Part shown: piece after piece, positions 15,805 through 23,176 of the stretch
How positions within the stretch are numbered: the stretch's first letter is position 1
Layout of the letters: the number at the start of each line of letters is the position of its first letter
Assembly (NCBI GenBank): GCA_017417585.1
Contig: JAFPYX010000100.1
Location: 1 to 35,367 of the forward strand
Direction: 5' to 3'
DNA from: Victivallales bacterium
GTDB lineage: Bacteria; Verrucomicrobiota; Lentisphaeria; Oligosphaerales; Oligosphaeraceae
DNA: 35,367 bases
Program-made: the position numbers and the translations under genes
The notes under the pieces: generated by a model
Databases searched by the model: none
The model's input: only the letters and a program-made list of their open reading frames with translations
What the model was told of the DNA's origin: nothing

Positions 15805-18219
15805 TTAAAATCTTCTGGTGACGAGGCAGGCGACCGCAGGCACGATGTGTTTCGCAATCAGGTAGGCGAGGGTGATGCCCAAGGAAAGGACGAGGCCGAG
15901 GTCGAAGAGCACAGGATGGTCCGAAAAGAGCAGGATTCCCGTGGTGAAGATGGTCGTGAGGGCCGAGAGGTGCATCGCCTGCGGGATGGTGGAGTCGTTC
16001 CCTTCGTCCAGCCACTGCACGGCGAATACGCCGTAGTCGATGGCAAGACCGACCAGCAGGATGCCGCCAATGGCGGTCATCAGCGTGATGGGATGGTCGA
16101 AATAGGCGAAGAGGGCGGTGAGCCACCGCAAGGTGAGGAGGACGGGAAGCAGCGCCAGAAGCAACTTTTTGACGGAACGGAAAGTGAGCCAGGTCAGCAG
16201 AAGGATGATGACCAGCGCGGCACCCAGAAGCCAGCTCAGCTGACGGCCGAAGTCATGCGTGAGGATGGCACGCAAGGCCTCGGGCGCAAGGTAGGCCGCA
16301 TCAAAGCCATCCGTGCATGCTGACAACGCCTCTGGACTCTCCGGCGGTTCGGCGAGAAAGAAGCTTGAGATGCCATTGCGTCGAAGCTGATGATAGGCTT
16401 GGGCAAGCCATCCGGGCGGCTCGGATGTCGGGGTTGTCAGGTTTTGTCGTGTTTTGTCAAAGAAAGGCTGGAAGAAGCCCTTGGGGAGCCCACGGGCGAT
16501 GGCGGCGGAATCAAGGAGCTTTTCCCAGGTGTCCAGGGGGGCGTTACGCCAGGCCGCGAGGTTTTCGGCGCGGGTGGATTCGTCTGGCCAGAAGGTCTGG
16601 GGCGATACGGGTTGGTATTTGGCCAGGGCGACGTGCAGCTGTGGTGTCTGGGAGCCGTCAGCGTCGCGGAGCAGCAGCAGATTGGGCTGGTCGGGTTGCC
16701 AGGCGGTCTGGTAGTGATATTCGTCTTGGCGGACTTTTCCGGGGATGCCATCCAAGGCTTCCACCCGAAAGGAGGTCGTCATTTTGGGCACAAAGGAGAG
16801 TGCGGTTGCCAACACCGTCAACACAACCACAACGGACGCGGGGAGTTTGATTGGCGCAAGGAAGAGATTCGATTTGCGAGGTTGAGCCGTTGAGCATGGC
16901 TGGTCCGCTTCGCACGGCTGGTCCGGTGCGCGGCGTTGGTCCGGTGCGCGGCGCGACATGCGCCGCGTTAGAAGCGTCGGCAACAGGAAGAATGACGCCA
17001 GGAGGCTGAGCGAGAGTGCTCCGCCTGCCAGCATTCCGAGTTGCTGAAGCGCGGGGCTACGGGTGAAAAGTAGCAGCAGGAAGACGGCGATGGAGGTTCC
17101 TGCGCCGAGGGCAAGGGGCTTGGCAAGCCGTGACAAGCGATGCTCCGGATTCTCCTCACGGCATGCGATATAGACATGGATGCCCTGGTCCACCGCCAGA
17201 CCCAGAATGCTCCCGCCAAGTCCCAACACGAAGAGTTGCAGGGTGTTGACGACCATTGTCATCAGTCCTGCAATCACCACGGTCGCGGCGGCAGGGATGA
17301 GGGGAATCCAGATGCACCGCCAATCGCCACGGAAGACCTTTAGGAAGAGCACCAGCAGAAAAATCGGCGAGAGGATGCCGATGATGGCGAGGTCGTGTCG
17401 GATGGTGTCCTCGTTGCCGATGGTGTGCAGATGCGCACCGACCAGATGAAAGGTCATAGGTGAGAGGTCGGAGGTCAGAGGTTCGTCGTCTGCCGTCTGC
17501 CGTCCGGCGTCCAATGTCTGTGGTGAAGTCAATATTTCCTGAATTTGCGAGATGAGCTGGCGCGTGGCGGCGGAGTCGGAGTAGGGGATGTCGAGTTCCA
17601 GCACGATGAGCGCGTGAGTTCCATCCTGCGAGCAGAGGAATGACTTCGTTTCGTCGAATTTCAATCCCGTGGTTTGCCTCAATGCCTGTAGCCGTAGAAG
17701 CAACTGGTTCCGCAGGCCGAATGGGTCGTTGCGCAGGATGGCGGAGGCACCGGGGGTGGGCATCATCAGCTGCTTGAGCGTGTTGCGTGCGATATCGTCG
17801 GCAAGCTCAGGAGTGACCTCGGGAGGCGGGAGAAGCTGGGGAATCGCGGGAAGAAGCGCATCCAGGTTGTCTTCGAGGTTCTCCGGAAGGGTACGGAAGC
17901 GCACCTCGTGCACGCCTGGAAGTGCGGCTAGACGCTCGACGGCGTGGTCGAGTTCTGCAAGATAAAAATGATTAGGGTTGTCGATCTTCCCAGGGCAATG
18001 GCTGAAATCACAGTCGATCACCAGACGGTTGGAGAGTCCGCTTTCGGCGAGGAGCGCCATTGCGTTCGCGGACGCCGAGCCTTCGGGAAAGACGCCGTCG
18101 ATGCGCGTTCCGTAGTGGCCACGATACATCGCCAGTCCGCCGCACAGCACGGCAAGAAGCGCGACGAGCCAGGCGATGCGCTTGTGGCGGAGAATGAACT
18201 GGAGCGCGGAAACGAGCAT
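15805..18219 (-). CDS. MMPL/RND-family lipid exporter
   Basis: The 804-residue product has the two-fold RND layout: an N-terminal helix (13-35), a periplasmic domain, a bundle of helices (about 265-410), a second soluble domain, and a C-terminal bundle (about 655-800). The signature helices GLAVDQGIHVYIA and GLAIDYGVFAVQW carry the paired acidic residues used for proton coupling. MMPL proteins move lipids or polyene-lipids toward the outer membrane, and this one heads a run with a thioesterase, ketosynthase and GT/acyltransferase, as in aryl-polyene clusters. Two odd stretches interrupt it: residues about 231-257, encoded by degenerate heptamers, and residues about 421-446, encoded by an 18-bp tandem repeat (RRAPDQ units) next to a REP-like hairpin. 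Both lie in soluble loops, so the protein may still work. A terminator sits only 34 bp upstream of its start. Confidence 0.9.
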   Translation of the reverse strand: MLVSALQFILRHKRIAWLVALLAVLCGGLAMYRGHYGTRIDGVFPEGSASANAMALLAESGLSNRLVIDCDFSHCPGKIDNPNHFYLAELDHAVERLAALPGVHEVRFRTLPENLEDNLDALLPAIPQLLPPPEVTPELADDIARNTLKQLMMPTPGASAILRNDPFGLRNQLLLRLQALRQTTGLKFDETKSFLCSQDGTHALIVLELDIPYSDSAATRQLISQIQEILTSPQTLDAGRQTADDEPLTSDLSPMTFHLVGAHLHTIGNEDTIRHDLAIIGILSPIFLLVLFLKVFRGDWRCIWIPLIPAAATVVIAGLMTMVVNTLQLFVLGLGGSILGLAVDQGIHVYIACREENPEHRLSRLAKPLALGAGTSIAVFLLLLFTRSPALQQLGMLAGGALSLSLLASFFLLPTLLTRRMSRRAPDQRRAPDQPCEADQPCSTAQPRKSNLFLAPIKLPASVVVVLTVLATALSFVPKMTTSFRVEALDGIPGKVRQDEYHYQTAWQPDQPNLLLLRDADGSQTPQLHVALAKYQPVSPQTFWPDESTRAENLAAWRNAPLDTWEKLLDSAAIARGLPKGFFQPFFDKTRQNLTTPTSEPPGWLAQAYHQLRRNGISSFFLAEPPESPEALSACTDGFDAAYLAPEALRAILTHDFGRQLSWLLGAALVIILLLTWLTFRSVKKLLLALLPVLLTLRWLTALFAYFDHPITLMTAIGGILLVGLAIDYGVFAVQWLDEGNDSTIPQAMHLSALTTIFTTGILLFSDHPVLFDLGLVLSLGITLAYLIAKHIVPAVACLVTRRF
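16882..16953 (-). repeat. Four decaying 18-bp tandem repeats inside the MMPL gene
   Basis: Read on the minus strand, four successive 18-bp units encode RRAPDQ, RRAPDQ, PCEADQ and PCSTAQ. The first two differ by one base; the others are progressively degraded. The units keep the reading frame. They fall in a cytoplasmic loop between membrane segments, about residues 423-446. The core CACCGGACCA is shared with the intergenic hairpin pair at 25217-25276. Confidence 0.9.
16947..16967. repeat. REP-like hairpin embedded in MMPL coding sequence
   Basis: A perfect 8-bp stem (CGCGGCGC / GCGCCGCG) encloses the 5-nt loop GACAT. It directly follows TGGTCCGGTG on the plus strand. The geometry (8-bp stem, 5-nt loop, same flank) matches the intergenic hairpin at 25256-25276, so both appear to be copies of one palindromic repeat family. 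Confidence 0.8.
17449..17525 (-). repeat. Heptameric repeat tract inside the MMPL gene
   Basis: Eleven consecutive 7-bp words follow the pattern NNNGGTC or NNNCGTC on the plus strand: AAAGGTC, ATAGGTG, AGAGGTC, GGAGGTC, AGAGGTT, then CGTCGTC, TGCCGTC twice, and decaying copies. The first words are the same vocabulary as the array at 1-202. The tract encodes about 26 polar residues of the periplasmic domain without breaking the frame. Confidence 0.85.
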
Positions 18220-18253
18220 GAAAAAAGTTAATCTCTTTGGGCGAGTCTACCAT

Positions 18254-18281
18254 AAAAAACGGGGCCGAATGAACGACCCCG
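18254..18281 (-). terminator. Rho-independent terminator of the small-lipoprotein transcript
   Basis: Read on the minus strand, an 8-bp stem (CGGGGTCG with CGGCCCCG, one T-G wobble) with loop TTCATT is followed at once by six T residues. It lies 31 bp after the stop of the last lipoprotein gene and only 34 bp before the MMPL start, so it separates the two units or attenuates read-through. Confidence 0.88.
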
Positions 18282-18312
18282 AAAGCAGACAATCGCTTCT
18301 CAGCGGAATCTG

Positions 18313-18486
18313 TTATTTTACGATGAGACCATCGCCATAGACGGCGCTCTCAATGGAGATGCCGAAGAAGGTGTCGTACCAGACTTTGTCAGTGCGGGCG
18401 CTGTTGCTCGGAGTGCGCAGGGAGCCGCAGCTGGTAACGGCGACAAGGGTCGCCAGGGCGGCGATGGCCAGGAAGAATTTCTTCAT
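18313..18486 (-). CDS. Small lipoprotein, tandem copy 2
   Basis: The product is 57 residues: a lipoprotein signal (MKKFFLAIAALATLVAVTSC, lipid-modified Cys at 20) and a 37-residue mature peptide beginning CGSLRTPSNSARTDKVWYD. The start at 18486 is fixed by a GAGGAAA Shine-Dalgarno just upstream; the frame allows an earlier ATG at 18501, but that would add a needless extension. It is nearly identical to the gene 58 bp upstream, especially over the first 77 bases, and so arose by recent tandem duplication. I do not recognise the mature sequence. A small envelope lipoprotein is the safe call. Confidence 0.85.
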   Translation of the reverse strand: MKKFFLAIAALATLVAVTSCGSLRTPSNSARTDKVWYDTFFGISIESAVYGDGLIVK

Positions 18487-18544
18487 TGCTCGTTTCCTCA
18501 AGGTTGATAATGAATGCTTTTAAGTGTCAAATGACGAAATCCAA

Positions 18545-18730
18545 TCAGTTGTTGATTGGGTTTACGACCAGACCGTCGCCATAGACGGCGCTCTCGACGG
18601 AGATGCCAAAGAAGGTGTAGTACCAGACTTTGTCAGTGCGGGCGCTGTTGGGCGGAGTGCGCAGGGAGCCGCAGCTGGTAACGGCGACGAGGGTCGCCAG
18701 GGCGGCGATGGCCAGGAAGAATTTCTTCAT
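18545..18730 (-). CDS. Small lipoprotein, tandem copy 1
   Basis: The product is 61 residues with the same lipoprotein signal as its neighbour (Cys at 20) and mature peptide CGSLRTPPNSARTDKVWYY to a C-terminus VVNPINN. An AGGAG Shine-Dalgarno precedes the ATG at 18730 with good spacing. It is the first gene after the promoter at 18785-18814 and is probably co-transcribed with copy 2. Differences between the copies are few (Ser/Pro, Asp/Tyr, Ile/Val changes and the tail), which suggests both are kept under selection. Function is unknown. Confidence 0.87.
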   Translation of the reverse strand: MKKFFLAIAALATLVAVTSCGSLRTPPNSARTDKVWYYTFFGISVESAVYGDGLVVNPINN

Positions 18731-18784
18731 CGTACTTGCTCCTGTTTGATGGATTGTCTCCTGCACGAACAATGTGCATTGCCT

Positions 18785-18814
18785 ATTACATAATGCCAAA
18801 AACGAAAAAGTCAA
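18785..18814 (-). promoter_or_regulatory. Predicted sigma-70 promoter for the small lipoproteins
   Basis: On the minus strand, TTGACT (18809-18814) and TGTAAT (18785-18790) are separated by 18 bp, each matching five of six consensus bases. The spacing places transcription start near 18778, leaving a leader of about 48 nt before the ATG at 18730. Confidence 0.6.
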
Positions 18815-18943
18815 ATAAAGAAAGCGGAAAACAATGCCATCTACCGGTAAAAAAGCATTACATTAGCTGAGATTTCATAATTCTCGTCTGATGTTGCATT
18901 GGCTAGCCTACGGGATATCTCAACCCTAAATGGAACAAAATCC

Positions 18944-21184
18944 ATGACAGTACTTTCCACCAGCTACCCGGAACCCGTCTGGACGGGGAAATGGATTTGC
19001 GCACCTTTTGCTGCTCCGGACGGTCTGGACCGCACCGAACTCTTTGCGGGACGAGGTGCGCCATGGCTCCGCACAACCTTCGATTGCGCGAAAGTGCCGA
19101 AAGAAGCACTGCTGTATTTTGCCGCTCCTGGGTGGTGCGAGGTGTTCATCAACGGCCGACGCGTCGGCGAGCAGGTACTCTCACCGGTGGTCACGCAGTT
19201 TTCCGAACACACCGGCTATCTCTGTCTGAAAGTCGGCAAGTTGTTGAAAAAAGGCCGGAATGCCATAGCGGTGCTTTTGGGCAACGGCTGGTACAATCCG
19301 CAGACCAAGGAGGTCTGGGAGTTCCAATTCGCGCCCTGGCGCAGCGAGCCGTCGCTGCTGCTTCAGCTTGAGGATGGCGATGGCAATGTCCTGTCGGCAT
19401 CAGGCCCTGCCTGGAAGGGCGAGGCAAGTTTCATCACGATGAATGCCTTGCGCAATGGCGAGTTCCAGGACACGCGGATGGGACTGGAGCCTGAGGTCGT
19501 CAGCCAGCCGGATTTTGACGACTCCGCCTGGAGAGCTGTCCTGCCCTCAAATCCTCCTCCGGGCGTGCTTTGCCCTGAGGAGTGCGAACCCTGTGTGGTC
19601 GCCGAGCGGATTCCCGTGACCGCCAGCTACTGGCGCAGCGACCACTGCACCATCTACGACTTTGGCAAGAACCTGACAGGCTGGTGCGAGATCGAAGTCG
19701 AAGGCCCTGCCGGAAGCCAGGTCATGCTGGAACATGGCGAGCGACTTCGCGCCAGTGGAGACTTGGACACAGAAGAGATTAAGGTCTTTGCCAAGAGCGG
19801 TTTCTTCCAGCGTGACCAATACACTTTGAACGGGCAGGGGCGTCAGAAGCTCCACCCGCATTTCACCTACCACGGATTCCGGTATGTGCGCTGCTGGACT
19901 ACCTCCCCAGGCGTGACGCTCCACAGGATCACCGCCTGCTTCATCCACAACAAATTCCGCAAAGTCGGCTCATTCACCACCAGCAACGAGAATCTGAACT
20001 GGCTCCAACAGACCACCGCACATACCTACCTCTGCAATTTCACCGGCATCCCAACCGACTGTCCGCACCGCGAGAAGAACGGCTGGACCGGTGATGCGAA
20101 TCTGGCACTGGAGACCGGTCTCTGGAATTTCGACACACGCCTGGCGGACATCCACTTCGGACGCACGCTCATGGATGCCCAGCGGCCCTCCGGACAGCTG
20201 CCCGGCATCGCCCCCACCGGTGGATGGGGCTTCAACTGGGGTAATGGTCCAGCATGGGACTCGTACATCTTCGAGGACGCATACCAGCTCTGGCAGTTCT
20301 ACGGCGACGATACGCTCATCCACGAGCAATACGACCGGATGGCCAAGTACCTCGACTACTGCCGTTGGCACGACACCAACGGCGTGGTGGACTTCGGCCT
20401 CGGCGACTGGTGCCCATACAAGGCGTCCCACGCGCCGGAGACCGCCGTCGTGGTCACGGGCTTCTACTACCTCGATGTCCGTCGGATGATCGAGTTTGCC
20501 AGACTGCTCGGTCGCACAGATGACCTGGTCTGGTGGGAGACGCTGGCCAACCGCATCCACGACGGCTTCAACGCCAGATTTGCCCACCCGGACGGCGGGT
20601 GCGCCAACGACTCCGTGACCGCGCTGGCCACCAGCCTCTACTTTGGCTTCTCGCCCACGCCTCAGAAGACCCTCGGCAAGCTTCTGAAGCTCCTGAAGCA
20701 GCAGAACTACATCGCAGACTTCGGCATCATGGGCGCCAAGTTCACTCCGCGGACCCTGGGCGAAAATGGCTGCCTGGAAGAACTTTTCAAGCTTTTCACC
20801 CAGAATCAGTTCCCAGGTTGGATTCATTGGAAAGAGCAGGGCGCGACGACGCTCTGGGAGGAATGGAATGGCAATTCCTCCCAGACGCACATCATGTTTG
20901 GCGACACCTCCGCCTGCATCTATCGATACTTTGCAGGAATCCAGCCGACCGCGCCCGGTTTCGCAAAAATCTGCCTCAAGCCCGCAGTGGACCTCAAGGA
21001 CCTCAAGGACTTCGACTGTTCGTACGAGGCACCGCAGGGCAAGATTGTCAGCCGGCTCGAGACCGTACGTGGCAAACGCAAATTCACTTGCAGCGTGCCC
21101 AAGGGCATCGAGGCGACTCTGGAGCTGCCCGGCCGCAAGTCCGCGAAGCTTGTCGCCGGCAAGGAAACCACCATCACCCTGTAA
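18944..21184 (+). CDS. GH78 alpha-L-rhamnosidase-like enzyme
   Basis: From the ATG at 18944 the product is 746 residues; the frame is open to a TTG at 18899, which I consider less likely. The N-terminal part is a beta-sandwich typical of bacterial rhamnosidases (PWLRTTFDC, GWCEVFINGRRVGEQVLSP, GNGWYNPQ), followed by a second sandwich (YDFGKNLTGWCEIEV). The (alpha/alpha)6 catalytic barrel begins near residue 350 and holds the GH78 signatures GIPTDCPHREKNGWTGDA, containing the expected acid Glu/Asp cluster, and GATTLWEEWNG. A C-terminal beta domain follows. No signal peptide is present, so it should cleave terminal alpha-L-rhamnose from imported oligosaccharides. It heads a plus-strand run with an AMP ligase, a LolA-like gene and GH92, divergent from the lipoproteins. 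Confidence 0.9.
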   Translation: MTVLSTSYPEPVWTGKWICAPFAAPDGLDRTELFAGRGAPWLRTTFDCAKVPKEALLYFAAPGWCEVFINGRRVGEQVLSPVVTQFSEHTGYLCLKVGKLLKKGRNAIAVLLGNGWYNPQTKEVWEFQFAPWRSEPSLLLQLEDGDGNVLSASGPAWKGEASFITMNALRNGEFQDTRMGLEPEVVSQPDFDDSAWRAVLPSNPPPGVLCPEECEPCVVAERIPVTASYWRSDHCTIYDFGKNLTGWCEIEVEGPAGSQVMLEHGERLRASGDLDTEEIKVFAKSGFFQRDQYTLNGQGRQKLHPHFTYHGFRYVRCWTTSPGVTLHRITACFIHNKFRKVGSFTTSNENLNWLQQTTAHTYLCNFTGIPTDCPHREKNGWTGDANLALETGLWNFDTRLADIHFGRTLMDAQRPSGQLPGIAPTGGWGFNWGNGPAWDSYIFEDAYQLWQFYGDDTLIHEQYDRMAKYLDYCRWHDTNGVVDFGLGDWCPYKASHAPETAVVVTGFYYLDVRRMIEFARLLGRTDDLVWWETLANRIHDGFNARFAHPDGGCANDSVTALATSLYFGFSPTPQKTLGKLLKLLKQQNYIADFGIMGAKFTPRTLGENGCLEELFKLFTQNQFPGWIHWKEQGATTLWEEWNGNSSQTHIMFGDTSACIYRYFAGIQPTAPGFAKICLKPAVDLKDLKDFDCSYEAPQGKIVSRLETVRGKRKFTCSVPKGIEATLELPGRKSAKLVAGKETTITL

Positions 21185-21260
21185 GCAATGTTGGCTCTGA
21201 ATACAACACCGTTTCCGTCCCGGTGATCGCTCGCGTAAAGGTGAGCCTTCTTTCCAACCC

Positions 21261-22553
21261 ATGCAGAAATTCGATTGCCACAATGATCTGGGCTTCCTGC
21301 CCAAAGAGGAGATTCACAAGCTTCAAACCGCGCTCTTCAATGCGCACCTGAAGCATCTGCGCAACGACTCGCCATACTATCGCGAGGTGCTGGCGCGCTT
21401 TCCCGACCGTGAGTATTCCCTTGAGGAACTGCAGGATTTCCCCATTACGGACAAAAGCGACTTTGCAGACTTCGGACAGCAGTTCATCGCGGTGCCGCGA
21501 GAGCAGATTGCGGATCTGGGCTTCACCAGCGGAACCACTGGCGTACCCTGCCAGATTGCGTACACTAAGAACGACTTGGCGAGGCTGGCGTACTCGGATG
21601 CCACCGGATTCCTCTCTGCCGGCATGAAACCTGGAGACCGCGTGCTGCTGACCTGCACGATGGATCGATGCTTCATTGCAGGGCTGGCCTATTTCAGTGG
21701 AGTCGTCGCCTTGGGAGCCACTGGAATCCGCAATGGTCTCAATACCGTCGAAAGCCACGCGGAGATTCTGATGCGAATAAAGCCCGAAGGCATTGTCGGA
21801 GTGCCTTCCTTTCTGGCACGGCTGGTGCGATATCTGGAGAAGAATGGCCTGGACGGGCACTCCGTCCGAACCGCGATGTGCATCGGCGAGCCCCTCCGCC
21901 GAAGCGATCTCAGCCTCACCGAACTGGGCGAGCAGCTCAACAGCTACTGGCCAGGCGCGGCGCACTCCACCTATGCGGCAAGCGAGACCCAGAGCAGTTT
22001 TGCCGAATGCAACGAATGTGCGGGTGGACATGCCGCCGCGGACCTCGTGATTCCCGAAATCCTCGACCAGAATGGCAACCGGCTACCAGAGGGCGAAATC
22101 GGCGAAATCGTCCTGACGCCTCTTCAGGTCGAAGGCCTACCGCTCCTCCGCTTCCGCACCGGCGACATGGGATTCATCATCCCTGGAGACTGCGCCTGCG
22201 GACGCCACACGCCACGTCTTGGCCCCATCGTCGGACGCAAAGCGCAACTCCTAAAGGTTCACGGAACCAGTATCTACCCCGCTACATTCACCGCAGCGCT
22301 GGATGCCATTCCCGGAGTGGATGAATACTACCTTGAGGTCACTGGCGCAGAACTTTCCGACGAGGTGACGGTCTGCGTATCTATCGATCCAGGCCATCCG
22401 GAACTTTCTTCCGAGGTAATTCGGGAGCGCGTCGCCACGCGTACCCGCGTGAAGCCCAAAGTCAAGCTGGTCACCTTGGAAGATGCTCGCCTGCATGTCT
22501 ACGGGCGTTCCCGCAAACCTACCAGATTCTTCGACCTGCGGAATATAAAATGA
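21261..22553 (+). CDS. PaaK-like adenylate-forming CoA/ACP ligase
   Basis: The product has 430 residues, the length of phenylacetate-CoA ligases. Adenylation motifs are visible: the phosphate-binding FTSGTTGVPCQIAYT (near residue 90), STYAASETQS, RFRTGDMG, and a C-terminal lid with KVHGTSIYP and VKPKVKLV. It should activate an aryl or acyl acid as an adenylate and pass it to CoA or an acyl carrier. Aryl-polyene and flexirubin clusters use such a ligase to load the starter acid, and the next gene is a LolA-like protein also typical of them. A catabolic role, for instance on aromatic acids released from plant glycans, is the alternative. It begins 76 bp after GH78 and its TGA overlaps the next ATG by four bases. 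Confidence 0.88.
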   Translation: MQKFDCHNDLGFLPKEEIHKLQTALFNAHLKHLRNDSPYYREVLARFPDREYSLEELQDFPITDKSDFADFGQQFIAVPREQIADLGFTSGTTGVPCQIAYTKNDLARLAYSDATGFLSAGMKPGDRVLLTCTMDRCFIAGLAYFSGVVALGATGIRNGLNTVESHAEILMRIKPEGIVGVPSFLARLVRYLEKNGLDGHSVRTAMCIGEPLRRSDLSLTELGEQLNSYWPGAAHSTYAASETQSSFAECNECAGGHAAADLVIPEILDQNGNRLPEGEIGEIVLTPLQVEGLPLLRFRTGDMGFIIPGDCACGRHTPRLGPIVGRKAQLLKVHGTSIYPATFTAALDAIPGVDEYYLEVTGAELSDEVTVCVSIDPGHPELSSEVIRERVATRTRVKPKVKLVTLEDARLHVYGRSRKPTRFFDLRNIK

Positions 22554-23176
22554 TGATTAAATTATTTATTATAAATATATTATCTTGTTTATCAATAAGC
22601 CTTTTCGCGGTGGATGCTTTGGATGTGGATGCGTTCCAACGTCAACTGTCGGGCAAGCTAGTCGCGGTTCAGACCATCCAATGCGATTTCACGCAGATTC
22701 GCGAGCTTCCGGCCTTGGAAATGAAACTGGAGTTTACGGGGCGTCTCGCCTACGACGCGTCCGCTTCGCGGTTGCTGTGGCGCGTGGAGACACCGTTGTC
22801 TAGTGCCTTCCGGATGCAGGATGGCAAACTTTCGCAATGGGATGGCGAGACAGGGAAGATTATTTCCATCTCAGCTACGAAGTTCCCGTGGATCAAGTTG
22901 CTTCAGGAACGTCTGGGCCAATGGCTTTCCGGCGACCTTTCCGCATTGCGCAAAGAGGCTCAGATAACTGTGGTGTCGGCAAATTGCGTGCGGCTCTCGC
23001 CGAGTGGTGGAATGCTGCCGGTCTTCACCAAAGCCATCGAGATTGAATTCTCCGAAGACCTCACTCATGTCGTGCGCATTCGCATTGAGGAAAAGAGCGG
23101 CGGCATCCTGACCATCCATTTTCGCAATGTGGTTTTGAACCAACCCATTCCGGAGGAAGTCTGGATATTGAAATGA
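22550..23176 (+). CDS. LolA-like periplasmic lipid/lipoprotein carrier
   Basis: The product is 208 residues with a signal peptide (MMIKLFIINILSCLSISLFA) and a LolA-fold body: IQCDFTQIRELPALEMKLEFTG near residue 45, ASRLLWRVETPLSSAFRMQDGKL, and a C-terminal GGILTIHFRNVVLNQPIPEEVW. LolA proteins shuttle lipidated cargo across the periplasm. This divergent type accompanies MMPL exporters in aryl-polyene clusters. Here it is translationally coupled on both sides: its start overlaps the ligase stop and its stop overlaps the GH92 start, each by four bases (ATGA). The first 50 bases are strikingly AT-rich compared with the rest, as is common for signal-peptide starts. Confidence 0.86.
   Translation: MMIKLFIINILSCLSISLFAVDALDVDAFQRQLSGKLVAVQTIQCDFTQIRELPALEMKLEFTGRLAYDASASRLLWRVETPLSSAFRMQDGKLSQWDGETGKIISISATKFPWIKLLQERLGQWLSGDLSALRKEAQITVVSANCVRLSPSGGMLPVFTKAIEIEFSEDLTHVVRIRIEEKSGGILTIHFRNVVLNQPIPEEVWILK

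Noticed and set aside
19970..21304. 444-codon minus-strand frame opposite GH78
   Set aside because: Antisense shadow; GH78 catalytic motifs lie on the plus strand.
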